Origin: an uncultured Eubacteriales bacterium
GTDB lineage: Bacteria > Bacillota > Clostridia > Monoglobales > Monoglobaceae
NCBI GenBank assembly: GCA_905205855.1
Contig: CAJLFL010000079.1
Span: 1-8,452 of the forward strand
Direction of reading: 5' to 3'
Length of the DNA stretch: 8,452 bases
Part shown: piece by piece, positions 1-7,115 of the stretch
Position numbering within the stretch: position 1 is the first letter of the stretch
How the letters are laid out: the number at the start of each line of letters is the position of its first letter
Made by a program: the position numbers and the translations under genes
The notes under the pieces: generated by a model
Told to the model about the DNA's origin: nothing
Databases searched by the model: none
The model's input: the letters and a program-made list of their open reading frames with translations, nothing else

Positions 1-1415
1 ACGGCGATGTGAGCGATTATTTGACCTATATTCAAGCCCAGGGAAAATCCGGGGTCAAGCTTCCAGTTATAGTGATTCTAAACGACAACGGAATGTCTAT
101 ATCACAAAATGTCGGCGGACTTTCACAATGGCTGAAAAATATACGCAATACAAACAGATATTATGATTTTAAATCAAACATAAAATCCGCGCTTGATAAA
201 ATACCTTTTGTCGGTTCTCCTATCAAACAAACAGCAACACAAGTCAAACGTGCACTAAAACCGCTTGTAGTTAAAAATGAGTTTTTTGAAGATTTCGGAT
301 TTCAATATTTAGGTCCCGTTGACGGTCATAATATTGATGATTTGCAGGTAGTATTAAATCATGCAAAAAAACTTAAAGGGCCTGTTGTTATACATGTGCA
401 TACGATAAAAGGCAAGGGATATTTACCCGCAGAAGAAAGTCCTGATTTGTTTCATGGTATTCCCAAATTCAATCCGAAAACAGGCAAACCGGTTTCCGCG
501 GATACAGAAAGCTGGTCATCCTTTTTAGGAAACGAGCTTTGCAGTCTTGCCGAGAAAGACAAGCGTATTATCGCTATTACAGCTGCAATGCCATTAGGGA
601 CAGGACTTTCAGTATTCAAAGAAAAATACCCTGATCGTTTTTATGATGTTGGAATTGCAGAGCAGCATGCTGTTACATTTGCTGCCGGTGCTGCAGCTGC
701 AGGACTAATTCCGTGTTTTGCGGTTTATTCTACCTTTCTTCAGCGCGGATATGACCAGCTTCTTCATGATGTTGCACTCCAGAAGCTTCATGCTGTGTTT
801 TGCATAGACCGCTCCGGACCTGTAGGCAGTGATGGTGAAACTCATCAAGGTGTATTTGATATATCATACATATCTCATCTGCCGGGATTTACACTGTTAT
901 CACCATCAAACAGTACTGATTTTAAGAAGATGCTTGAATATGCATTTTTTAAATGTACCGGGCCTGTTGCAATAAGATACCCAAGAGGCAATATAATTCA
1001 CTCGGAACGAAATCTGCCTGATGTAAATTATCACTCCAAAAGCGAGCTTGTAAAGACAGGAAGCGACATACTTATTGCTGCAGTCGGAATAACGGTTTAT
1101 GACGCTGTTGAGGTATCGAAAATATTAAAAGAAAACGGAGTAAGTGCTGCCGTGTTGGATGTAAAAACGGTAAAGCCTATAGATATAGAAACTATAAAAA
1201 AATATGCTTCAAACAAAAAGCTGATTGTGACCATTGAAGATAATGTAATAACAGGCGGTTTTGGTCAGCAGATAGCAGCACTTATAAATAAAAAAACAGA
1301 GATTTTTGCCTATCCGGATGAACCAATAGTTCAAGGGAAACCGGAGGAATTGAAAAAGAAATACGGACTTACTGCATCACAAATTGCCGAAAGACTTTTA
1401 AGTGTATTGAGCTGA
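1..1415 (+). CDS. dxs: 1-deoxy-D-xylulose-5-phosphate synthase, 5'-truncated by window edge
   Basis: Thiamine-diphosphate enzyme that condenses pyruvate with glyceraldehyde 3-phosphate to DXP, the first step of the MEP isoprenoid pathway and a precursor for thiamine and pyridoxal. The frame is open from base 3, so the gene enters from the left; about 470 of the usual 620 or so residues are present. Visible family motifs: ILNDNGMSIS (from base 75), the FGFQYLGPVDGHN block, IKGKGY, FHGIPKFNP, GIAEQHAVTFAAG (bases 651-689, holding the conserved glutamate of the transketolase pyrimidine domain), YSTFLQRGYDQ, GSDGETHQG and RYPRGN. The C-terminal transketolase domain ends normally at TGA. The GTG at 9 is internal and is not a start. 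Oddity: bases 3-50 read GDVSDYLTYIQAQG where the family has a GDGxxTGG-type motif, and the segment is a few residues short. Identity is very secure; the first 15 or so codons are doubtful. Confidence 0.96.
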   Translation, partial: GDVSDYLTYIQAQGKSGVKLPVIVILNDNGMSISQNVGGLSQWLKNIRNTNRYYDFKSNIKSALDKIPFVGSPIKQTATQVKRALKPLVVKNEFFEDFGFQYLGPVDGHNIDDLQVVLNHAKKLKGPVVIHVHTIKGKGYLPAEESPDLFHGIPKFNPKTGKPVSADTESWSSFLGNELCSLAEKDKRIIAITAAMPLGTGLSVFKEKYPDRFYDVGIAEQHAVTFAAGAAAAGLIPCFAVYSTFLQRGYDQLLHDVALQKLHAVFCIDRSGPVGSDGETHQGVFDISYISHLPGFTLLSPSNSTDFKKMLEYAFFKCTGPVAIRYPRGNIIHSERNLPDVNYHSKSELVKTGSDILIAAVGITVYDAVEVSKILKENGVSAAVLDVKTVKPIDIETIKKYASNKKLIVTIEDNVITGGFGQQIAALINKKTEIFAYPDEPIVQGKPEELKKKYGLTASQIAERLLSVLS

Positions 1416-1417
1416 GG
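1414..1417 (+). promoter_or_regulatory. Ribosome binding site that decides the tlyA start
   Basis: GAGG lies 5 bases before ATG 1423 and overlaps the TGA stop of dxs. An alternative GTG start at 1417 would sit inside this Shine-Dalgarno and add only two residues, so ATG 1423 is preferred. The position suggests translational coupling of tlyA to dxs. Confidence 0.6.
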
Positions 1418-1422
1418 TGAGT

Positions 1423-2217
1423 ATGATTAAAAAGAGATTGGATGTGTACTTAACCGAAAATAATATGGTTGCCAGCCGCTCTATGGCACAGTCGATAATT
1501 ATGGCGGGAGAGGTATATATAAATAATCAAAAGGCATCTAAAGCCGGTGAAACCGTTACCGGTGAAGAAAAAATTGAAATACGCAGTAAAACGCTGAAAT
1601 ATGTCAGCCGCGGCGGTCTTAAACTCGAAAAAGCAATGTCTTCTTTCGGGATTTCGCTTAACAATAAAATATGCATGGATATTGGTGCTTCTACCGGCGG
1701 ATTTACTGACTGTATGCTTCAGAACGGAGCTGAAAAGGTATATTCTGTTGACGTCGGATACGGTCAGCTTGCATGGAAACTGCGCCAGGACGAACGAGTA
1801 ATCAACATGGAAAGGACAAATATACGGTATCTAACTGAGGAACAACTTAGTGATAGACCGTCATTTTTCTCTGTTGATGTGTCGTTTATATCTTTGAAAC
1901 TGGTTCTTTCTGTAGCATATAAGCTTACCTCTGATGATTGTCAGGGGGTATGCCTTATTAAACCTCAGTTTGAAGCCGGCAGAGAAAAGGTAGGAAAAAA
2001 GGGAGTTGTCCGTGATAAAGCAGTACATTTTGAAGTTATAAAAAATGTACTGGAGTTTACCCGCGAAACAGGATTTGTTGTGTGCGGACTTGATTATTCA
2101 CCAATAAAAGGTCCTGAGGGTAATATAGAGTACTTAATGTATATATCAAAAAAAGGTGAAGATATAAATCCTGATATAAATTTAACGGTTGAACAATCAC
2201 ATATTTTGGACAGGTGA
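1423..2217 (+). CDS. tlyA: TlyA family 23S/16S rRNA 2'-O-methyltransferase (hemolysin A family)
   Basis: SAM-dependent RNA methyltransferase; in mycobacteria TlyA 2'-O-methylates cytidines in 16S and 23S rRNA, and many Firmicutes homologues are annotated as hemolysin A. The protein is 264 residues, normal for the family. Residues 1-60 form an S4 RNA-binding domain (RLDVYLTENN...SRSMAQSIIMAGEVYINNQ). An FtsJ-like Rossmann domain follows, with the SAM-binding motif DIGASTGGFTD at 86-96. K67 (SRGGLKL), D152 (SVDVSFISL), K180 (LIKPQFE) and E236 (EGNIEYL) fit the K-D-K-E catalytic tetrad described for this family. It starts 7 bases after dxs, the common clostridial arrangement, and ends 5 bases before nadK, so the three are probably co-transcribed. 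Family assignment is secure; the exact rRNA target in this organism, and whether it has any haemolytic role, cannot be told from sequence. Confidence 0.95.
   Translation: MIKKRLDVYLTENNMVASRSMAQSIIMAGEVYINNQKASKAGETVTGEEKIEIRSKTLKYVSRGGLKLEKAMSSFGISLNNKICMDIGASTGGFTDCMLQNGAEKVYSVDVGYGQLAWKLRQDERVINMERTNIRYLTEEQLSDRPSFFSVDVSFISLKLVLSVAYKLTSDDCQGVCLIKPQFEAGREKVGKKGVVRDKAVHFEVIKNVLEFTRETGFVVCGLDYSPIKGPEGNIEYLMYISKKGEDINPDINLTVEQSHILDR
2212..2217 (+). promoter_or_regulatory. Ribosome binding site of nadK overlapping the tlyA stop
   Basis: AGGTGA lies 5 bases before ATG 2223 and contains the TGA stop of tlyA. This supports the nadK start and coupled translation. Confidence 0.55.
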
Positions 2218-2222
2218 TATAA

Positions 2223-3071
2223 ATGAATAGTATAGCTATTATACCAAATCCGCAGCGTGATGAAAACTTATTCGAAACACGAAAGCTGCTTGCTTTTTTA
2301 TCCGGATGCAACAAAAAAATCTTGATGGAAGATAAGTTTAAAAGCTATAATTTTCAAAATGTTTGTTTTTCAACCACAGATGTCTTAATGTCCAAAGCAG
2401 ACATTGTGGTTGTTCTCGGCGGAGATGGCACAATACTTGATATTGCTCCTATGGCTGCAAAATATAACGTACCGGTTTTGGGTATAAACCTTGGACATCT
2501 CGGTTTTCTTGCACAAGCAGAAAAAGGGAACTATGATATATTTAATTCGCTGTTTGCCGGTAATTATACGATACAAAACTGTATCATGCTTGATTGCGGA
2601 ATTAAAAAAAATGATACAGTTATTGCATCTTTTACCGCATTTAATGACGTTGTCGCATTTGGTGACGGATACTCCCGCATGGTAAATGTTTCTGCTTCTG
2701 TAAACGGCACAAACATCGGAACATATTCCGCCGACGGACTGATAGCGGCAACCGCAGTAGGTTCTACCGCTTATTCGCTCTCTGCCGGCGGTGCGATATT
2801 GCATCCCGAAATGGACGCAATAATTCTGACTCCTATTTGTCCCCATACACTAAAGGCGCGGTCGATGGTTGTTCCCGGTTCGGATAAGATAGAAATAACG
2901 CCATGTCCTCCGCTCAGAACATCTGTGATTGTTATGATTGACGGAAAAAGGCGTCATGTGCTTGAAAATGATGAACATATTTGCATTACACGTTCCAAAT
3001 ACTATACAAGACTTATAAATATAAACAACAAAAACTTTTTTGATGTTCTGCGCGAAAAGTTATCCGATTAA
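2223..3071 (+). CDS. nadK: NAD kinase (ATP-dependent NAD+ phosphorylation to NADP+)
   Basis: Cytosolic enzyme that makes NADP+ from NAD+ and so sets the NADPH pool. It has 282 residues, typical for bacterial NadK. The N-terminal Rossmann-like part carries the diagnostic GGDGT at residues 66-70 (D68 is the expected catalytic aspartate), followed by GINLGHLGFLAQ. The NAD-contacting ND pair is at 141-142 (FNDVVAF), with SRMV shortly after. The glycine-rich GSTAYSLSAGG is at 180-190 in the C-terminal beta domain, and PICPHTLKARSMVVP follows as usual. ATG 2223 has a good Shine-Dalgarno and gives the expected N-terminus (IAIIPNPQRD). The dxs-tlyA-nadK order is widespread in Firmicutes. An argR gene often follows nadK and is missing here; recN comes directly next. 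Confidence 0.97.
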   Translation: MNSIAIIPNPQRDENLFETRKLLAFLSGCNKKILMEDKFKSYNFQNVCFSTTDVLMSKADIVVVLGGDGTILDIAPMAAKYNVPVLGINLGHLGFLAQAEKGNYDIFNSLFAGNYTIQNCIMLDCGIKKNDTVIASFTAFNDVVAFGDGYSRMVNVSASVNGTNIGTYSADGLIAATAVGSTAYSLSAGGAILHPEMDAIILTPICPHTLKARSMVVPGSDKIEITPCPPLRTSVIVMIDGKRRHVLENDEHICITRSKYYTRLININNKNFFDVLREKLSD

Positions 3072-3080
3072 ATACACAAA

Positions 3081-3087
3081 AGGAGGT
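3081..3087 (+). promoter_or_regulatory. Strong ribosome binding site of recN
   Basis: AGGAGGT ends 6 bases before ATG 3094, a near-perfect match to the 16S rRNA anti-Shine-Dalgarno. It rules out the longer in-frame start near 3040, which would lie inside nadK. Confidence 0.8.
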
Positions 3088-3093
3088 ATATCT

Positions 3094-4782
3094 ATGCTGA
3101 GAGAGCTCCATATAAGAAATATCGCAGTAATCGAAGATGTTACCATAGCGTTTTATAACGGCTTTCACGTTTTAACAGGTGAAACAGGTGCCGGTAAATC
3201 AATACTTATCGACTCAATAAACATAGCTCTCGGTCAGCGAACCTCAAAAGATTTAATTCGTACCGGTGCGGATTCGGCGACAGTTGATATTGTATTTGAG
3301 CTTTCTGAACAAGCTGAACAAAAGCTTAACGAATACGGTGTCGAGTCTGATGACGGCATGCTTTATATAAGCCGTCAGATAACCATTGACGGTAAAAGCA
3401 AGTGCCGCATCAACGGTCATCTTGTTCCCTTAAATCTCGTTAAGGATATATCTGTATTTCTATTAACGATTCATGGACAGCACGATAATCAAACGCTTTT
3501 GCTTCCAAAGTATCATATTGGATTTGTAGACGATTACGGGAATTATGATGATATAATTGAGGCATATAAAAATCAATATTCTGTTGTGCGCGATACAGAA
3601 AAAAGAATTGAAGCTCTTAAAATAGATGAAGATGAGAAAAGACGAAAAATAGAATTACTTTCATATCAAGTAGACGAAATCTCTGCCGCTCATTTATGTC
3701 CCGGAGAAAAAGCAGAACTTGAACAGAAAAAAGAATATCTCGCAAATATTGAAAGCATAGCCGAAAACTGCGGTGAAGCATATTCCTTACTATATGGCAG
3801 CGAGGACAAAGCAGCTTATGACTCTGTTTCGACTGCTGTCAGATGCCTTGAAAATGTATCTGATTATGATTCTCGTATAAATGATTTGCGGGATGCTCTC
3901 GAATCCGTACTTGCCGATATGGAGGACGCCGCTCATGAATTGCGTTCTTTTGCAGATAATAACGATTATACTCCGGGTGAGCTTGATTCTGTGCAGGAAA
4001 GACTCGAAACAATAACTTCGCTTGAACGCAAATATGGTCAAGGCGAGGATACTGTATTAAAATATCTCGACTCGGCAAAGGCTGAGTTAAACGAAATCGA
4101 GGACAGTGATGCTGCGCTTGAAAAGCTGAAGAATAAGTATACCGAAGAAAGTGAAAAGTTAAAAAAGTTTGCACTTAAATTATCGGCAAAACGAAAGGAA
4201 GCAGCAATCTCTTTGCAAACAGGTGTAATGAAAGAATTGGCAGAACTTGATATGCAAAAGATGCGTTTTTCGGTTGCTGTTGAACCCATTGAAGATAACG
4301 GCGAATTGAAATACACTTCATCAGGATCTGATAAAGTTGAATTTTTAATTTCCAGCAATCCGGGTGAAGGTCTAAAGCCTTTATCTAAAATTGCTTCGGG
4401 CGGTGAAATGTCACGCATTATGCTTGCTTTAAAATCCGTCCTTACCGACAGTGATATAGTCGAAACACTTATTTTTGATGAAATTGATACGGGTGTCAGC
4501 GGCAGAGCCGCACAGAAAATTGCCGAAAAAATTCGCGCATTAAGCAAAAAACGTCAAATATTATGTATAACTCACCTTGCACAAATTGCAGGTATGGCAA
4601 ACACTCACTATCTCGTAAAAAAAGAATCAGATGATAATCATACATATACATCTGTTATCCGTCTTGATAATGACGCGAGAAAGTATGAACTTGCAAGAAT
4701 TATCGGCGGTGTAAAAATAACCGACCTTACGCTTCAAGCTGCACAGGAAATGCTTGAGCTTGCCGGCGGAGAGGAAAACTAA
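3094..4782 (+). CDS. recN: DNA repair protein RecN (SMC-like ATPase)
   Basis: RecN is an SMC-family ATPase recruited early to DNA double-strand breaks, where it holds or organises ends for recombination. The protein has 562 residues, the usual length. The N-terminal head half starts MLRELHIRNIAVIEDV and has Walker A GETGAGKS at 29-36 and the RecN-typical IHGQHDNQ at 126-133. A charged, heptad-like coiled-coil middle (about 160-385) is much shorter than in Smc. The C-terminal head half has the ABC signature region SGGEMSRIM from 435, Walker B LIFDEIDTGVSG with D462 and E463, and ITHLAQIAG holding the switch histidine. All ATPase motifs are intact, so it should be functional. It begins 22 bases after nadK, and its stop is one base before the start of the next gene, so the two are probably coupled. 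In many bacteria recN is damage-inducible; I see no LexA-type operator just upstream, where only 22 bases are available. Confidence 0.97.
   Translation: MLRELHIRNIAVIEDVTIAFYNGFHVLTGETGAGKSILIDSINIALGQRTSKDLIRTGADSATVDIVFELSEQAEQKLNEYGVESDDGMLYISRQITIDGKSKCRINGHLVPLNLVKDISVFLLTIHGQHDNQTLLLPKYHIGFVDDYGNYDDIIEAYKNQYSVVRDTEKRIEALKIDEDEKRRKIELLSYQVDEISAAHLCPGEKAELEQKKEYLANIESIAENCGEAYSLLYGSEDKAAYDSVSTAVRCLENVSDYDSRINDLRDALESVLADMEDAAHELRSFADNNDYTPGELDSVQERLETITSLERKYGQGEDTVLKYLDSAKAELNEIEDSDAALEKLKNKYTEESEKLKKFALKLSAKRKEAAISLQTGVMKELAELDMQKMRFSVAVEPIEDNGELKYTSSGSDKVEFLISSNPGEGLKPLSKIASGGEMSRIMLALKSVLTDSDIVETLIFDEIDTGVSGRAAQKIAEKIRALSKKRQILCITHLAQIAGMANTHYLVKKESDDNHTYTSVIRLDNDARKYELARIIGGVKITDLTLQAAQEMLELAGGEEN
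4768..4774 (+). promoter_or_regulatory. Ribosome binding site of the rseC-like gene, inside recN
   Basis: GGAGAGG lies 9 bases before ATG 4784, within the last codons of recN. It supports ATG 4784 over a TTG at 4754, which would only add ten residues translated from recN sequence. Confidence 0.6.
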
Positions 4783-4783
4783 T

Positions 4784-5224
4784 ATGGAACAAACAGGCTA
4801 TGTAACCGATATTACCGATAAAAAGATAACAATAAGAATTAAACGCCAAAGTGCATGCGGCGGCAACTGCGCCTCATGCGGAGGATGTATCAATGGTGCT
4901 GAGTTATCGGTAGAATGTGACTATAATCAAAACGAACCCGTTAATGTTGGCGATACAGTTACAGTAATTATGGATAACAAAAGCTTTTTTAAAAATGTCT
5001 TTTTTTGTTATGGACTTGCAGCTTTAGGAATAATATTCGGCGCAGTTATCGGTTTTTGTGTTTCTCATAACGAACTGACATCATTTTTCGGAGCAATTAT
5101 CGGTTTTGTTACAGTCGCTGCATTTTTACACTTCTTTGATAAAAGAAAAACAGATACACATAGCTTAAAATACAGAAAAAAGGATAAACAAATAAATGTT
5201 GATTTCAGTAAACGGATTAAATAA
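4784..5224 (+). CDS. RseC/MucC family (SoxR-reducing-type) membrane protein
   Basis: A 146-residue protein with the layout of the RseC/MucC family. It starts with a short soluble beta-rich N-terminus (MEQTGYVTDITDKKITIRI), followed by a four-cysteine cluster C25-C29-C32-C35 (CX3CX2CX2C). The motif GDTVTVIM follows at 56-63, then two hydrophobic helices at about 71-94 and 99-118 separated by a short polar turn, and finally a strongly basic tail. In proteobacteria RseC works with Rsx/Rnf electron-transfer proteins to keep SoxR reduced, and also affects sigma-E; MucC is the Pseudomonas member. The Cys cluster suggests an Fe-S or other metal/redox site on the membrane, though its ligand is unproven. 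No soxR, rnf, rsx or rse genes appear in this window, so the physiological partner is unknown here. It is one base after recN, and its last 29 bases overlap the start of the ABC-F gene. Family call is good; function in Firmicutes is open. Confidence 0.85.
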   Translation: MEQTGYVTDITDKKITIRIKRQSACGGNCASCGGCINGAELSVECDYNQNEPVNVGDTVTVIMDNKSFFKNVFFCYGLAALGIIFGAVIGFCVSHNELTSFFGAIIGFVTVAAFLHFFDKRKTDTHSLKYRKKDKQINVDFSKRIK

Positions 5225-5669
5225 AAGTTTTGGCGAAAGACAGGTTTTAAATAATATTTCATTTACCATTGAGGATTCTGCACGATATGGTCTGATTGGT
5301 GTAAACGGAGCGGGTAAGTCAACACTTTTAAATATTATAACTGATATAAATAATAATTCAAATGAAGTTTATAAACGCAGTAATTTGAGTATAGGCTATC
5401 TCAAACAAAATACCGGACTTGACAAAGAAAGCAGCATTTTAACCGAAATGCAAAAAGCATTTAATGATGTACTTGGCGCGGAAAACGAGCTTAGACAGCT
5501 TGAAGATAAAATGTCAAAGCTATCCGATCATACCGGAACAGAATATAAAAGGATTTTGGCTGAATATACCAAAAAGCAGGCATACTTTGACAGCCGTGAC
5601 GGATATAGCATAGATGTAAAAATAAAGACCGTTTTAAACGGAATGGGATTTATTGACAAAGATTCATAA
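5196..5669 (+). CDS. N-terminal piece of the interrupted ABC-F ATPase
   Basis: If the TAA is real and read as stop, this 157-residue product is made. It holds the first Walker A (35-43) and Q-loop, plus the helical arm region of NBD1. It lacks the signature and Walker B, so it could not form a working ATPase site by itself. It begins with MLISVNGLNKSFGERQVLNN, the standard ABC-F N-terminus. Confidence 0.6.
   Translation: MLISVNGLNKSFGERQVLNNISFTIEDSARYGLIGVNGAGKSTLLNIITDINNNSNEVYKRSNLSIGYLKQNTGLDKESSILTEMQKAFNDVLGAENELRQLEDKMSKLSDHTGTEYKRILAEYTKKQAYFDSRDGYSIDVKIKTVLNGMGFIDKDS
5667..5669 (+). other. In-frame TAA stop inside the ABC-F gene
   Basis: The codons run GAT TCA TAA ACT CTT ATA AAG ACT TTG AGC GGC. 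The reading frame is the same before and after, so no insertion or deletion is involved. In relatives this spot is a variable linker a few residues ahead of LSGGEK, often polar or acidic, so AAA, CAA, GAA or TAT/TAC to TAA would each be one change. Confidence 0.9.
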
Positions 5670-7115
5670 ACTCTTATAAAGACTTTGAGCGGCGGTGAAA
5701 AAACACGTCTTGCTATCGCAAAGTTGCTGCTTGAAGAACCGGAACTTCTGATTCTTGACGAACCTACCAATCATCTTGACTTTAAAACGCTGAACTGGCT
5801 GGAGGAATACCTTGCATCATATAAAGGTGCAATTTTAATTGTTTCCCATGACAGATATTTTCTTGACAAAACAGTAAATAATATTCTTGAGCTTGAAAGA
5901 GGACACCTTTTTTTGTATAAAGGCAATTATAGTTCATATCTTATCCAAAAGAGAGAGAGGCTGGCTTTGCTAAAAAAGCAATATGACGCTCAGCAGGCAG
6001 AAATATTAAAGCTTCAAACCTATGTTGATAAAAACATAAGCCGTGCTTCTACTGTTGCAAGTGCAAGGTCGCGGCAAAAGGTTCTTGATAATCTTGAGAT
6101 TATTGAGTATCCGGAATATACACAAAAACAGATTAAGCTTAAGTTTGATATATTAAAAGAATCATATAAAGATGTTTTAAAGGTTGATGACCTGTCACTT
6201 TGCGTAGGTTCGGAATCACATCTGCTTTGCAGCGGTATATGCCTCGATATAAAAAAACATGATAAGATTGCGGTAATAGGTGATAACGGAATAGGTAAAT
6301 CTACATTTTTAAAAACAATTCAAGGTTTGATTCCACATTTCAATGGTTCATATACATGGGGAAAAAACACAGATATTGGTTACTATGAGCAGGAAAACTT
6401 AAATCTTGATTATCAGAAAAAGGCTATAGATGAACTGTGGGACAGATTTCCTCATATTCCGGAAGCACAAATAAGAAAATATCTCGGCAATGTATGCCTT
6501 ACTCAGAAAGACGTATTTAAACCTGTTGGAATATTAAGCGGCGGTGAAAGAGCGCGTCTTGCGCTTTGTATTCTTATGCTTGAAAAATCGAATGTAATGC
6601 TGCTTGACGAGCCTACAAACCACCTGGATTTAAGTTCAAAAGAGGTTTTGGAAGCTGCTTTGAAAGATTATCAGGGAACATTAATATTTGTTTCACATGA
6701 CAGATACTTGCTTAATAAAATTCCTGATAAAATTGTAGAAATTACAAAAAACGGCGCTATTATTTATGATGGTAATTATGACTATTATCTTGAAAAAAAA
6801 CGCGATGCCGATATTCCTTCTATTGAAGAAAAAACAACAAAACCCGAAAAAAATAACGGAGGACATAAAAGTAAGGAGCAAAGGCGCAACAAAGCACGGC
6901 AGATGCTTAGAATAAAAGAAATTGAAAAGCGTATTTCGGAGCTTGAGAACGAAAATGAACTGCTCCAAAGTGAGCTTTTGACCGAGGGAGTATATTCCGA
7001 CTATAAAAAAGCATCGGAAAAAACCGAAAGGTTAGAAAATAATACACTGGAGTTAGAAAACTTGTATACTGAGTGGGAATCTCTGCAGGAGGAGATGGAT
7101 ACAAATGAGCGGTAA
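5670..7115 (+). CDS. C-terminal piece of the interrupted ABC-F ATPase
   Basis: This 481-codon remainder is in the same frame as the upstream piece. It carries the NBD1 signature and Walker B, the linker, all of NBD2 and the C-terminal coiled coil. There is no good independent start: the earliest candidate is TTG at 5685, which is the leucine codon of the conserved LSGGE motif and has no Shine-Dalgarno ahead of it. Separate translation is therefore unlikely. Its last 11 bases overlap the start of the next small gene. Confidence 0.55.
   Translation, partial: TLIKTLSGGEKTRLAIAKLLLEEPELLILDEPTNHLDFKTLNWLEEYLASYKGAILIVSHDRYFLDKTVNNILELERGHLFLYKGNYSSYLIQKRERLALLKKQYDAQQAEILKLQTYVDKNISRASTVASARSRQKVLDNLEIIEYPEYTQKQIKLKFDILKESYKDVLKVDDLSLCVGSESHLLCSGICLDIKKHDKIAVIGDNGIGKSTFLKTIQGLIPHFNGSYTWGKNTDIGYYEQENLNLDYQKKAIDELWDRFPHIPEAQIRKYLGNVCLTQKDVFKPVGILSGGERARLALCILMLEKSNVMLLDEPTNHLDLSSKEVLEAALKDYQGTLIFVSHDRYLLNKIPDKIVEITKNGAIIYDGNYDYYLEKKRDADIPSIEEKTTKPEKNNGGHKSKEQRRNKARQMLRIKEIEKRISELENENELLQSELLTEGVYSDYKKASEKTERLENNTLELENLYTEWESLQEEMDTNER
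7087..7094 (+). promoter_or_regulatory. Ribosome binding site of the small Cys protein, inside ABC-F
   Basis: AGGAGGAG lies 10 bases before ATG 7105 and within the last codons of the ABC-F gene. It is a strong match that supports translation of the short downstream frame. The nearer ATG at 7095 is in the ABC-F frame and ends after six codons, so it is not the start. Confidence 0.7.

Larger units (their letters stand above)
5196..7115 (+). pseudogene. ABC-F family ATPase gene interrupted by an in-frame TAA at codon 158
   Basis: ABC-F proteins are cytosolic twin-ATPase factors with no membrane domain; they bind the ribosomal E site and relieve stalled translation or protect against antibiotics. 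Ignoring the stop, the frame gives about 639 residues, the normal size of the Uup/YdiF-like subgroup. NBD1 has Walker A GVNGAGKST (35-43), Q-loop IGYLKQN, signature LSGGEKTRLAIAKLL (from 164) and Walker B LILDEPTNHLD (D188, E189). The interdomain linker with its helical arm is at about 235-330. NBD2 has Walker A GDNGIGKST (362-370), signature LSGGERARL (from 447), Walker B MLLDEPTNHLD (D471, E472) and FVSHDRYLL. A basic, then heptad-like C-terminal coiled coil fills about 540-639. TAA at 5667-5669 falls just before the first signature motif, with no frame change, so one substitution explains it. Every catalytic motif and codon on both sides is preserved, which argues for a recent mutation or a base-call error over an old pseudogene. 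ATG 5196 overlaps the preceding gene by 29 bases; AGGAT at 5181 is a plausible but distant Shine-Dalgarno. Confidence 0.85.

Noticed and set aside
2385..2846. Open frame of 153 codons on the minus strand
   Set aside because: It lies wholly inside nadK, whose motifs are unmistakable, has no family motif and no credible ribosome binding site, and is rich in Cys, Arg and Tyr as expected from an antisense shadow.
3040..3093. Longer recN start overlapping the nadK end
   Set aside because: The AGGAGGT site directly ahead of ATG 3094 and the family N-terminus MLRELHIRNIAVIE fix the start; the extra 18 residues are translated nadK sequence and ribosome binding site.
4038..4547. Open frame of 169 codons on the minus strand
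   Set aside because: It is antisense to the RecN C-terminal ATPase region; the Ser/Phe-rich product is a typical reverse-complement artefact.
5667..5669. Recoding of the stop as selenocysteine or pyrrolysine, or an altered genetic code
   Set aside because: The codon is TAA, not TGA or TAG, and TAA ends nadK, recN, the rseC-like gene and the ABC-F gene itself, while TGA ends dxs and tlyA. Standard code applies.
5685..7115. TTG 5685 as start of an independent ABC ATPase
   Set aside because: The TTG is the leucine of the conserved LSGGE signature of NBD1, there is no Shine-Dalgarno before it, and the product would start in the middle of a domain whose first half is in frame just upstream.
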